Of a DNA stretch of 64,000 nucleotides, positions 8,522 to 16,281 are shown piece after piece. The stretch is from Gammaproteobacteria bacterium. Its GTDB lineage: Bacteria; Pseudomonadota; Gammaproteobacteria; Ga0077536. Positions within the stretch are counted from its first letter, which is position 1; every line of letters begins with the position of its first letter. The translations under genes and the position numbers were made by a program. The DNA lies in NCBI GenBank assembly GCA_009692365.1, contig SHZJ01000011.1:1-64000 (forward strand), read 5' to 3'. The notes under the pieces are model-generated. The model was not told where the DNA came from, did no database searches, and was given only the letters and a program-made list of their open reading frames with translations.

Positions 8522-9501
8522 ACCAGCGCGTAGAAGGTCGCGCGCGACTTACGGTGCTGGGTGGTTTCCTCGGTTCCGGCAAGACCACTTGGCTCCGTCA
8601 CCAACTGCATACGGGCCGATTCGCGGAATCCTGCGTGATCGTCAACGAAGCGGCGGAAACCCCGGTCGATGACGCGCTGCTGGGCCAAGCCTCGCAGCTG
8701 CGAGTCCTCGCCGGCGGGTGTGCGTGCTGCGCGGGAAGGACGGCACTGGTTGCGTTGCTCCGGGAACTGGTCGACGTACGCAGTCGTACGCGCTCCTCCA
8801 GTCGTCGCCTCCAGCAGATCGTGCTCGAAACCAGCGGTCTGGCGGACCCCGCCGCTATCGTGGAGGTCATCCGGTCCGATCCGGTACTGGTGCGTCACAT
8901 CGTGGTCAACGAAATCATCGTGGTTGTCGACGCGCTTCACGCGCTGGGCCAGCTGCAGCGCGAGCCGCTGGGACGTAAGCAGATCGAGATCGCCGACCAG
9001 TTGATCGTCACCAAGGTCGACACCGCCGAACCCGCGTCGCTGAGAGTCCTGCTGGCGACGCTTGCAAGTATGAATCCCGGCGCAACACTTGCTGCTGCCG
9101 TGCGCGGCAGCGCCGAGCCATTGGCTGACTTTCAGGGGACTGCGCCGCTTCCTCTGTGCGACCTCGGCACGGCGCCATCGCGTGGCCCTATCACGCCGAT
9201 ACGGCTGTGCATCGATGAGACCGCCGACTGGCCGGGGTTCACGGTCTGGCTCTCGGCCTTGCTGCACGCGCGTGGAGACGACATCGTGCGGGTCAAGGGA
9301 GTGGTCCGGACCCCGGCGGGACGCCTGCTGCTACAGAGTGTGCATCGAATCGTACAGTCGCCCGAGATCCTGCCCGAGGGGAACGGTGGGCCCGACTTGA
9401 ATGCGGTCGTCGTGCTCGGTCGGGGTTACACGCCTGACCAGTTACGGCGCTCTCTGCGCTACTTTACCGGTGACTCACCCTCGCCACGCGCGGGCGGTTG
9501 A
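8518..9501 (+). CDS. CobW/COG0523 family GTPase, metal chaperone (module A)
   Basis: 327-residue G3E-family P-loop GTPase. Walker A is GFLGSGKT at 16-23. The COG0523 metal motif CxCC is C68-A-C-C71, the guanine-specificity motif is TKVD near 164-167, and a C-terminal CobW domain ends in a VKGVV strand block. COG0523 proteins deliver metals such as Zn, Co or Fe to partner enzymes. The usual NEFGE stretch after Walker A is altered to NEAAE, so this copy diverges from the standard subfamily. It is translationally coupled to the MCxxC gene and lies downstream of the NodB-fold gene, the probable metalation client. Confidence 0.85.
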   Translation: MNQRVEGRARLTVLGGFLGSGKTTWLRHQLHTGRFAESCVIVNEAAETPVDDALLGQASQLRVLAGGCACCAGRTALVALLRELVDVRSRTRSSSRRLQQIVLETSGLADPAAIVEVIRSDPVLVRHIVVNEIIVVVDALHALGQLQREPLGRKQIEIADQLIVTKVDTAEPASLRVLLATLASMNPGATLAAAVRGSAEPLADFQGTAPLPLCDLGTAPSRGPITPIRLCIDETADWPGFTVWLSALLHARGDDIVRVKGVVRTPAGRLLLQSVHRIVQSPEILPEGNGGPDLNAVVVLGRGYTPDQLRRSLRYFTGDSPSPRAGG

Positions 9502-9537
9502 TACCTCGTCACCATCAGCCGCACTCACGACTTTTTG

Positions 9538-9571
9538 CGAACGCAAAGGGGTCACGAACGCAAAGGGGTCA
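9538..9571 (+). repeat. 17-bp direct repeat, two copies
   Basis: CGAACGCAAAGGGGTCA occurs twice in immediate succession (9538-9554 and 9555-9571). It runs on into AGGTCT, giving the 15-mer AAAGGGGTCAGGTCT that recurs near 57179. The repeat sits between the CobW gene and a decayed toxin gene. It looks like debris of a small mobile or REP-type element. Confidence 0.7.
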
Positions 9572-9628
9572 GGTCTCCCGTTTTGCAGTCTGCGCTTCCT
9601 TATTTAAAGCTCTGAGGATGGTCAGCCC

Positions 9629-9930
9629 CCTACGCGTTGAATACCTTGGCGGCGGTGTATCACACGACACCGCGCGGCGACCGGCGCGAGCCGATTGCCA
9701 AAATGAGGTGGATCGCTCGTTGTTCCTAGAGGTCGTTGGCCAGGCGGCCCAACGTTTTAAGGCAAGCTCTGGGAAATGCGCAGGCAAGGGGGGCTGGCAT
9801 TGCCCGCGCCGTCTATGCCGCCGTTCAGGGGCGCACGCTGCTGGTGCTGCACGTCTTCGTGAAAAAGACGCAAACCACGCCGCGTAGTGCCATTGAAACC
9901 GCACGCAAACGATTGGGGAGCGCGCCATGA
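9629..9930 (+). pseudogene. Decayed HigB/RelE-type toxin with frameshifts
   Basis: Fragments of a phage-type (Gp49/HigB) toxin lie in three frames. The start LRVEYL is at about 9635. KLWEMRRQGG in another frame begins at 9764. GIARAVYAAVQGRTLLVLHVFVKKTQTTP, in a third frame, runs to the stop at 9930. The last switch coincides with a run of six G at 9788-9793, and a TAA at 9758 precedes KLWEMR in its frame. The intact order of motifs is that of HigB toxins. The final frame overlaps the antitoxin start (ATGA, 9927-9930), as in working toxin-antitoxin operons. At least two lesions make it inactive unless the assembly is wrong here. Confidence 0.65.
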
Positions 9931-10208
9931 AAACACTGAACACCCTCCAGCAGGAACTGCTGGGCGATCCCGAAACCCGCGCAGCTTATGACGCAATGGC
10001 TGACGAATTCGCTATCGTCCGGGAGTTGGTCGCCGCGCGCGCCCGCGCCGGGTTGTCGCAAACTGAAGTGGCGCAGCGCATGGGTACAACGCAAAGCGCG
10101 GTGGCCCGCATGGCAAGCGGCAAGCGCCTCCCGTCTCTGCGCACCGTGGAACGCTTCGCGCAAGCCGTGGGCGGACATTTGGTTTTTCGCATCGAACAGC
10201 GGGCCTGA
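9927..10208 (+). CDS. HigA/XRE-type antitoxin, helix-turn-helix
   Basis: 93-residue Cro/C1-type DNA-binding protein. An N-terminal helix (LLGDPETRAAYDAMADEF) precedes the helix-turn-helix ARAGLSQTEVAQRMGTTQSAVARM, and the tail is VGGHLVFRIEQ. This architecture is that of antitoxins encoded after Gp49/HigB toxins. It would neutralise the toxin and repress the operon. The gene is intact while the toxin upstream is broken, so it is an orphan antitoxin. Orphans often persist because they can cover related toxins; that role here is inference. Confidence 0.8.
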   Translation: MKTLNTLQQELLGDPETRAAYDAMADEFAIVRELVAARARAGLSQTEVAQRMGTTQSAVARMASGKRLPSLRTVERFAQAVGGHLVFRIEQRA

Positions 10209-10626
10209 CGGGTTAAGCCGCGCTGCGCTGGTCGATTCGCGCTGAAATGAATTGCGGGAAGTGCGGAGCGTGAAGCGGGAACCTGAACGACAGCGTAGCC
10301 CCGCCTGAGTTGATCGCCAGTGCGCCACCGAAAACTGTTCTTGCCGTTCGTTCCTCGGAGCACTTCGCGGGTCCGGTTGCAGCCAGGGACACAGAAGCCG
10401 CCGCCGATGATTCGCCCTGCTGGCCACTTGCGCCAGCAGCACACTTTTGATGCGACTGGCGGCGCTGCCGTGTCCCCGGCGTGGCTCTGCCCTGTCTTGT
10501 CGCCGGGGTTTTTGAGCCCGCGCCCTCAGCGCCCTAAACGCGCCCGGTCGCGGTGGTAATCTTTGGGGGCCTTAAAACGCGCATCCTCAGCGCCACCGCA
10601 CGCCGCTATTTTTAGGAGTCCTAACG
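10209..10626. other. Intergenic region, nothing recognised
   Basis: About 418 bases separate the orphan antitoxin from the halohydrin dehalogenase gene. Open frames on either strand show no family motif. The final 15 bases hold the AGGAG ribosome site of the downstream gene (10615-10619). Confidence 0.5.
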
Positions 10627-11307
10627 ATGAACACCCCGCTCGCAGGCAAACGCATTCTGATCACTCAGGCTAGCGAATTTATGGGCCCTACCCTGTGCGA
10701 GATGCTGGCCGAGCAAGGTGCGAGCGTCATCGCCAGCCACGAATCGCTCGCGCCGGTAGACGCCGCGGCACGGGTAGTGGCCGCGGCGGGCCACATCGAT
10801 ATTCTCATCGCTAATCTGGCCATCGGCGCCCCGACCACCTTGGCGCTGGAGGTCGAAGAGCCGGAGTGGCGCGAGGTTTTCGCGACCTTGGTCGACCCCT
10901 TGCCACGGCTGGCGCGCGCCGTGCTGCCGGCGATGCTGGAACGGCGCGCCGGCAAAATTTTGGTCATGGGCAGCGCCAGCGCCTTGCGCGGCATGAAACG
11001 CTGTTCCACCTACAGCGCGGCCCGCGGCGCGCAGCTCGCCTGGGTGCAGGCGCTTGGCGTAGAAGTGGCGTCGCAGCAGGTTCAGGTCAACGCGGTGGCG
11101 CAAGTTTTTGTCGAAAACCCCACCTATTACCCGCCGGCGCTGCAGGCGAATCCAAAATTTCAGGAACGAATTAGCCGTGAAGTCCCCTTGGGACGTTTGG
11201 TGGGCGCGCGCGAAGACGGCGCTTTTGTGGCCTATTTATGCAGCGATGCGGCCAATTGTTTTGTGGGGCAGGTGTTTCCCATGGCCGGCGGCTGGGTCAC
11301 CCGCTAA
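10627..11307 (+). CDS. Halohydrin dehalogenase (SDR-related)
   Basis: 226-residue member of the short-chain dehydrogenase fold with halohydrin dehalogenase hallmarks. The catalytic triad is Ser116, Tyr129 and Arg133: the spacing (13, then 4) equals that of HheC, with Arg replacing the usual SDR Lys. The N-terminal cofactor loop is ITQASEFMG rather than TGxxxGxG, as expected for enzymes that do not use NAD(P). The halide-site loop AQVFVENPTYYPP (158-170) is rich in aromatics and the C-terminus is GQVFPMAGGW. These enzymes interconvert vicinal haloalcohols with epoxides plus halide, and open epoxides with azide, cyanide or nitrite. AGGAG precedes the ATG. Overall pattern resembles HheB-type enzymes from memory. 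Confidence 0.82.
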   Translation: MNTPLAGKRILITQASEFMGPTLCEMLAEQGASVIASHESLAPVDAAARVVAAAGHIDILIANLAIGAPTTLALEVEEPEWREVFATLVDPLPRLARAVLPAMLERRAGKILVMGSASALRGMKRCSTYSAARGAQLAWVQALGVEVASQQVQVNAVAQVFVENPTYYPPALQANPKFQERISREVPLGRLVGAREDGAFVAYLCSDAANCFVGQVFPMAGGWVTR

Positions 11308-11423
11308 CGCGGGCCGGCCCCACGTGGCGGCGTGCAGGCATGCCATCTGGGTCCGGCGAACTGACCCATTCGGCGCGCAAACTGTACCGACCTTGCCCAG
11401 CAACCACTCGCCCCAAATAGGCC

Positions 11424-12671
11424 ATGCACGCCAGCCGTAAATCCCTACCTCCTCACGCGCCGCGCCGGGTAGCGATCGTGGTGTCGCACCCCATTCAGCA
11501 TTTTGTGCATCTCTATCGCGGGCTGGCCGCCGATCCTGCCATCGAATTAAAAGTTTTTTTTGCGTCCAGCCTTGGGCTGAAACCCTATTTCGACCGGGAT
11601 ATGGGCGTGGAAATTCAATGGCAGACCGATTTGCTGGGTGGCTATGTTTCCGAATTTCTGCCCGGTGTCGACAACATCCGCAGCGTTGGCCTGCGCGCGA
11701 CCGATAACCCCGGCGTTGCGGCCGCGCTGGCCGCCTTTGACCCGGCGGTGGTGCAAATCCACGGCTATGCCCAATTGACGTTACTGCGCGCGCTGCTCTG
11801 GTGCCGTTGGCGGGGTGTGCCGGTGTTGTTGTGGTCGGACAGCTCGTTGCTATTTGAGCGACCGGGCTGGAAACGCACCCTGAAACGCTGGCTGCTACCC
11901 GTGCTGTTACGCCAAATCGCCGCGGTGCTGACCACCGGCGACAACAATGCAGATTACTACCGGTATGACGGCGTGCCACCGCGGCGGCTGTTCCGCTGCC
12001 CCTTTACGGTGGATCACACCTTGCTCAACGCCGCGCGGGATCACCGGCCCTCGGTGCGGGCCACCCTACGTGCGCAATATGGCATTGCGGAAGACACTTT
12101 TGTGGCCTTGTTTGTGGGCAAACTGGTGGCGTGGAAACGGCCGCAGGACTTGTTGGCGGCGCTCGCGATGCTGCGTAGCCGTCGACCCCAAGCGCGGGGC
12201 ATCACGGCTTTTTTCGCGGGCGACGGGGCGTTGATGGCAGACCTGCGTGCCACCGCGAGCGCCGGCAACTTGCCGGCGGTGTTCGCGGGTTTCGTTAACG
12301 TTGACCAGCTGCCGGGGGTTTATGCGCTGGCGGACGCACTGGTTTTTCCCTCCTCGCGTGAGCCCTACGGTTTGGCCGCCCGCGCAGCCATTTGTGTCGG
12401 CCTGCCGGTAATCGTGAGCGACCAAATAGGCTGCATCGGTTTAACCGACGCTGCACGGCCACAGCAAAACGCGCTGGTTTATCCGGCGGGTGATGTGCCT
12501 GCGCTGTGCGCCGCGCTGGGACGCCTGTTGGATGAGGCCGGGTTCCACGCGCAGCTGAGCGCCAGTTCGCTGGCAGTGGCCGCCGACATCGATCTGGGGT
12601 GCAGCGTGCGGGGATTTCTCGCGGCGGTGTCGGCGGTGGTGCCGGCGCCATCGCCGGACGACAGCCGCTAG
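11424..12671 (+). CDS. Glycosyltransferase family 4 protein
   Basis: 415-residue GT-B fold enzyme. The N-terminal domain starts RVAIVVSHPIQHFVHLYRGL. The C-terminal domain carries LFVGKLVAWKRPQDLLAAL and the donor-binding region SSREPYGLAARAAICVGLPVIVSD. GT4 enzymes transfer sugars from nucleotide donors in polysaccharide or glycolipid synthesis. The second Glu of the usual E-x7-E is Ala here (EPYGLAARAA), although the first Glu and the glycine run are kept. Activity may therefore be altered. The gene is isolated: no other polysaccharide genes flank it. The start ATG at 11424 has only a weak upstream site. Confidence 0.8.
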   Translation: MHASRKSLPPHAPRRVAIVVSHPIQHFVHLYRGLAADPAIELKVFFASSLGLKPYFDRDMGVEIQWQTDLLGGYVSEFLPGVDNIRSVGLRATDNPGVAAALAAFDPAVVQIHGYAQLTLLRALLWCRWRGVPVLLWSDSSLLFERPGWKRTLKRWLLPVLLRQIAAVLTTGDNNADYYRYDGVPPRRLFRCPFTVDHTLLNAARDHRPSVRATLRAQYGIAEDTFVALFVGKLVAWKRPQDLLAALAMLRSRRPQARGITAFFAGDGALMADLRATASAGNLPAVFAGFVNVDQLPGVYALADALVFPSSREPYGLAARAAICVGLPVIVSDQIGCIGLTDAARPQQNALVYPAGDVPALCAALGRLLDEAGFHAQLSASSLAVAADIDLGCSVRGFLAAVSAVVPAPSPDDSR

Positions 12672-12834
12672 TCAACGCGCGGCGCGGCGGGTTGAAACCT
12701 GTCGCCGCACGCCGCTAACGCCGCTGAGCAGGGGGCAGGTCTTGTGCGCTAAAACGCAGCCCTACGGCGCGGCACACTTCATCGTTCGCAGTCTTTGATT
12801 GGCGAGCGGTGGCGCGAACTTCTCGATAGGGTGA

Positions 12835-13350
12835 CTACGGCGCGTCGTGCCACGCGCCCCAGCGCCGATCAATTGGGGATGGCATGCTCCAGCTCACCGG
12901 GTAATGCCGCAGCCCGGGGTGCAGGCGGGTCCAGATAAAGGCCACTAGCGCCAAGCTCACCGTGCCGATTAACACCGGTTGCAGCAGCGCGCTAAACCCG
13001 GCGTGCAGGTGGACCATGAGCAGCGTGGTGGCACCGGCGGGCGCATGAAGTGTGCGTGACGCGAGCATCCACGCCACGCCCCCAGCTTCCGCGAGGGCAT
13101 ACACCCACAGCGCATCACCCCAGAGTTGCTGACACACAATGCCAACCAGGGCGGCGCCCAGATGCCCGCCGAATAACGCGCGCGGCTGGGCCGCAGGGCT
13201 GTCGGTAAACACCAAAAGAATCACCGTTGAGGCGCCCAACGAACCCAGAAAAAACGGTGCCGCCCAGAGTCCTGTCAGCGCCAGGCTCAAGCCAATCGCC
13301 GCCGCGGCGCCGGCCAGCGTATAAACAATGCGGCCCAGCGGTGGATTCAT
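12835..13350 (-). CDS. HPP family membrane protein
   Basis: 171 residues with four predicted membrane helices. GASTVILLVFTDSPAAQPRALFGGHLGAALVG matches the HPP family core (the S-P-x-A-Q-P-R motif), and the rest follows the family pattern through the TLHAPAGATTLL segment. HPP proteins have been linked to nitrite transport in chloroplasts; the bacterial role is uncertain. The start at ATG 13350 overlaps the stop of the upstream fusion gene (13347) by 4 bases, indicating translational coupling. This suggests a joint membrane role, which is inference. Confidence 0.82.
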   Translation of the reverse strand: MNPPLGRIVYTLAGAAAAIGLSLALTGLWAAPFFLGSLGASTVILLVFTDSPAAQPRALFGGHLGAALVGIVCQQLWGDALWVYALAEAGGVAWMLASRTLHAPAGATTLLMVHLHAGFSALLQPVLIGTVSLALVAFIWTRLHPGLRHYPVSWSMPSPIDRRWGAWHDAP

Positions 13351-15560
13351 GGCGCGCGCTGTCGTTCCTGCCACAGCGCCGGCACGCTGCGCAGCACACT
13401 CAGGAGGCTGCCCGCACCGCGTAGCCAAGCCGTGAGCGCGCGCAGGAGCCGCCGCTGACCGATGCTTACCTGCTGACGTTTCCACGTCCCGGCGAGGTGT
13501 TTATTGGCCTCCGCGAAGCTCGGGTAGAGATGCACGGTGCCCAGAATCTTGTTGAGACCCAGACCGTGCTGCATGGCCAGCGCAAATTCTGCGATGGTCT
13601 CACCGGCGTGTTCACCCATGATGGTGACGCCCAGAATGCGGTCGCTGCCGGGCACCGTCAGCACTTTGAGAAAGCCCTCGTTGCTGCCGTCCGCAATCGC
13701 GCGATCGAGGTCTGCGAGGTCATAGCGGGTCACTTCGTAGGGTACGGACTGCGCGCGTGCCGTGGTTTCATTCAGGCCCACCCGCGCCACTTCGGGCGCC
13801 GTGAAAGTACACCGTGGCACCACTCGATAGTCCACGCGCCAGCGTTTAAACCGCCCAAATAGCGCGTTGAGTGCGGCAAACGTCGCCTGATGGGCGGCGG
13901 CGTGGGTGAGTTGGAAAGGCCCCGCCACATCCCCACAGACATGAATATTGGGATATTGGGTCGCGAGGTACTCGTCGGACTCAATCGTGCCGCCGGCGGT
14001 AAAGGCGATGCCCAGCGCGTCGAGGCCGCAGTCGGCGGTGTTGGGGGTGCGCCCAATCGCCACCAGTAGCTGGTCGAAAGCGATGTGCAGTTCAGCGCCC
14101 TCGAACGCGACGCACAGGGACTTCGCGCCGTTTTCCATCTCACAGCGCAGCGCGGTCGCCTCGGTAAGCACCGCCACGCCTTCACGCGCGAAGCGCCTTT
14201 TGAGCAGCACGGAGACGTCCGGATCCTCGCCCGGCAGCAGGCGCTCTGCGCGCTGCACCAGCACCACTTGGGAACCGCAGCGGGCGAACGCCTGCGCGAG
14301 TTCGCAACCCACCGGGCCACCGCCCAGCACCACCAGGCGGCGCGGCAGTTCGCGCAGCGCCCAGACGGTCTCGGCGGTGAGGTAACCCACGGCCTCGAGC
14401 CCGGGTAGGTTGGGCAGCGTAGGGCGCGCGCCGGTGGCAATGATGGTGTGGGCGGCGGTGATCTGGCGCACCGCGTGCTCGCCCGTGATTTCGATGGTCC
14501 ACGGCGAGACCAAGCGCGCCTGACCGGCCAGACACTCCACCCCCAGCGCGGTGTAGCGCGCGACGGAATCGTGGGGGGCGACCGCCCGCACGGTGGCCGC
14601 GACGCGTGCCATCACCGCCGCGAAATCGCAGTCGCCCTGCGCATTGCGAAGGCCAAACTCGGCGGCACGGCGCAGTTCGGCACACGCCCGGGCGCAACGC
14701 AGGAGCGCTTTGCTGGGCACGCAGCCGGTGTTCAGGCAATCCCCGCCCATCTCGCTGCGCTCGATGAGCGCCACGCGCGCCTGCGTGGCAGCCCCGATAT
14801 AAGCCGCGACCAAGCCGCCGCTGCCCGCCCCGATCACGGCGAGGTTGTAGTCGAACCACGCCGGGCGCGGCCAGCGCGCGGCGACCCGGCGCGCCCGCAG
14901 TCCGGCCAGTAGCCAGCGCGCCAGCAGCGGGAAAAACCCGAGTAGCGTTAGCGAAATCACCAGTCCGGGCGTGAGCGCACCCTCCAAGGAGGTCACCGCG
15001 CCCAGCTGGGTGCCAAGATTCAGGTACACAAAGGTCCCCGGCATCATGCCGAGCTGGCTGACCCAATAAAACGTGCGCGCCGGCAGGCGGGTGAGCCCCA
15101 TGGCGAGATTGATGGCGAAAAAGGGGAACAAAGGGACCAGCCGCAGCGCAAACAGATAGAACGGGCCGTCGCGCGCCATGCCGGCGTTGAGCGTGCGCAG
15201 TTTTTCGGCGTAGCGCCGCTGCACGAAATCCCGCAGCACGAAGCGTGCGCTGAGCATCGCTAAGGTCGCCCCGATGCTGGCGGCAAACGACACCAGCAGT
15301 ACCCCCATCCCCAGGCCAAATAGCGCGCCGGCGGCCAGCGACATGACCGCCGCGCCGGGCAGCGAGAGCGCGGTCACGCTGATATAGAGCAGGCCGAAAC
15401 CACCCAGCGTCAGCACCGGGTGGGCCGCGTACAGGGCGCTAAAACCCGCCAGGCTGGCTTGGAGGAATTCCACGCTGGCATAGCGCACCAAGCCCAGCCA
15501 CTGGAAGGCCGCAAAGCTCAGCACCACCACGCCCACGAGGACACCCCTACGCCATCGCAT
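13347..15560 (-). CDS. TVP38/DedA membrane domain fused to flavin disulfide reductase
   Basis: 737-residue fusion. Residues 1-230 form several membrane helices of the SNARE-associated/TVP38 (DedA-like) type. From about 240 comes a class I pyridine-nucleotide disulfide oxidoreductase: FAD motif IGAGSGG, the redox-active GGDCLNTGCVPSK (near 270), the NAD motif VVLGGGPVGCELAQAF and the dimerisation domain ending LHLYPSFAE-like (VHLYPSFAE). It resembles mercuric reductase and dihydrolipoamide dehydrogenase, but no C-terminal vicinal Cys pair is seen. Similar fusions exist in other bacteria and archaea, with unclear substrates. AGGGAG precedes ATG 15560; the ORF extends to 15611 without a better site. 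It is coupled to the HPP gene. Confidence 0.85.
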   Translation of the reverse strand: MRWRRGVLVGVVVLSFAAFQWLGLVRYASVEFLQASLAGFSALYAAHPVLTLGGFGLLYISVTALSLPGAAVMSLAAGALFGLGMGVLLVSFAASIGATLAMLSARFVLRDFVQRRYAEKLRTLNAGMARDGPFYLFALRLVPLFPFFAINLAMGLTRLPARTFYWVSQLGMMPGTFVYLNLGTQLGAVTSLEGALTPGLVISLTLLGFFPLLARWLLAGLRARRVAARWPRPAWFDYNLAVIGAGSGGLVAAYIGAATQARVALIERSEMGGDCLNTGCVPSKALLRCARACAELRRAAEFGLRNAQGDCDFAAVMARVAATVRAVAPHDSVARYTALGVECLAGQARLVSPWTIEITGEHAVRQITAAHTIIATGARPTLPNLPGLEAVGYLTAETVWALRELPRRLVVLGGGPVGCELAQAFARCGSQVVLVQRAERLLPGEDPDVSVLLKRRFAREGVAVLTEATALRCEMENGAKSLCVAFEGAELHIAFDQLLVAIGRTPNTADCGLDALGIAFTAGGTIESDEYLATQYPNIHVCGDVAGPFQLTHAAAHQATFAALNALFGRFKRWRVDYRVVPRCTFTAPEVARVGLNETTARAQSVPYEVTRYDLADLDRAIADGSNEGFLKVLTVPGSDRILGVTIMGEHAGETIAEFALAMQHGLGLNKILGTVHLYPSFAEANKHLAGTWKRQQVSIGQRRLLRALTAWLRGAGSLLSVLRSVPALWQERQRAP

Positions 15561-15722
15561 TCCAAACTCCCTGCCCGCGGCGGGCTTTTTCACATGCTGC
15601 AGGAGTATCACCCATTTGGGGTCGTTTCTGCCGCTTCCTCGCGCGCATTATTTAGTCTGCGCGGCGGCGGCCGACAGTGTCAGTAGACGGATGGATTCCG
15701 CGACGAATAAGGAGATGCGAGG

Positions 15723-16208
15723 ATGAGCGACCGCAGTGTTCTGCAAGCAATCAAGCGCGCGTTTGGCGAACTGGAGCGCCCGCGCTACTTCACCCACGTT
15801 TGGCATTGCGAGGAGTGCGCGGACCACGACGACCGACTCCAGCTCTGCGACCGCCACACCCTGTGTCTGGAGGATGTCGGCTACGCCGCATGTGACCCCT
15901 TCTGCGTGGCGACGCCGCAGGCGCTGGCCTATTTTTTCCCTTCCTTGGCCCGTTTGGCGCTCGCCCCACCCAGCCCCGCACACGGCTGGTACGCCACCCA
16001 GCTGTTGTTCCATCTGGCGGTGGACGAAATTGATAATCCGTTCTATCGCCACTGCGACACCCGCCAGCGTGCGGCCGTGGCGAGCTTGTTAGCGCATGTG
16101 GTTGAAACTCGCGCCCAGCTGGCGATTGAAGAACAGGCTACCGAGAACTTTATCCGCTGCTATCGCCTGTGGTCGGCGCCGCTGATCGCCGGCCGGATGA
16201 TCAACTAA
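15723..16208 (+). CDS. Conserved hypothetical protein (DUF6714-like)
   Basis: 161 residues, cytoplasmic, no membrane segments. Distinctive features are HVWHCEECADHDDRL near the N-terminus, a DPFCVATPQALAYFFPSLARLAL core and a helical C-terminus with RQRAAVASLLAHVVETR. From memory this resembles the DUF6714 family, for which no function is known; I cannot confirm it without a search. AAGGAG lies 8 bases before the ATG. The nearest downstream gene is a luciferase-like monooxygenase after 73 bases, possibly in the same transcript. Confidence 0.65.
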   Translation: MSDRSVLQAIKRAFGELERPRYFTHVWHCEECADHDDRLQLCDRHTLCLEDVGYAACDPFCVATPQALAYFFPSLARLALAPPSPAHGWYATQLLFHLAVDEIDNPFYRHCDTRQRAAVASLLAHVVETRAQLAIEEQATENFIRCYRLWSAPLIAGRMIN

Positions 16209-16281
16209 CGCTGCCCTCGCCGCTTGCTGACGCAGCGCAATCTGGGTTGAAGTGGGCGCCAGCGTAAATGAGGGGCGGGCC

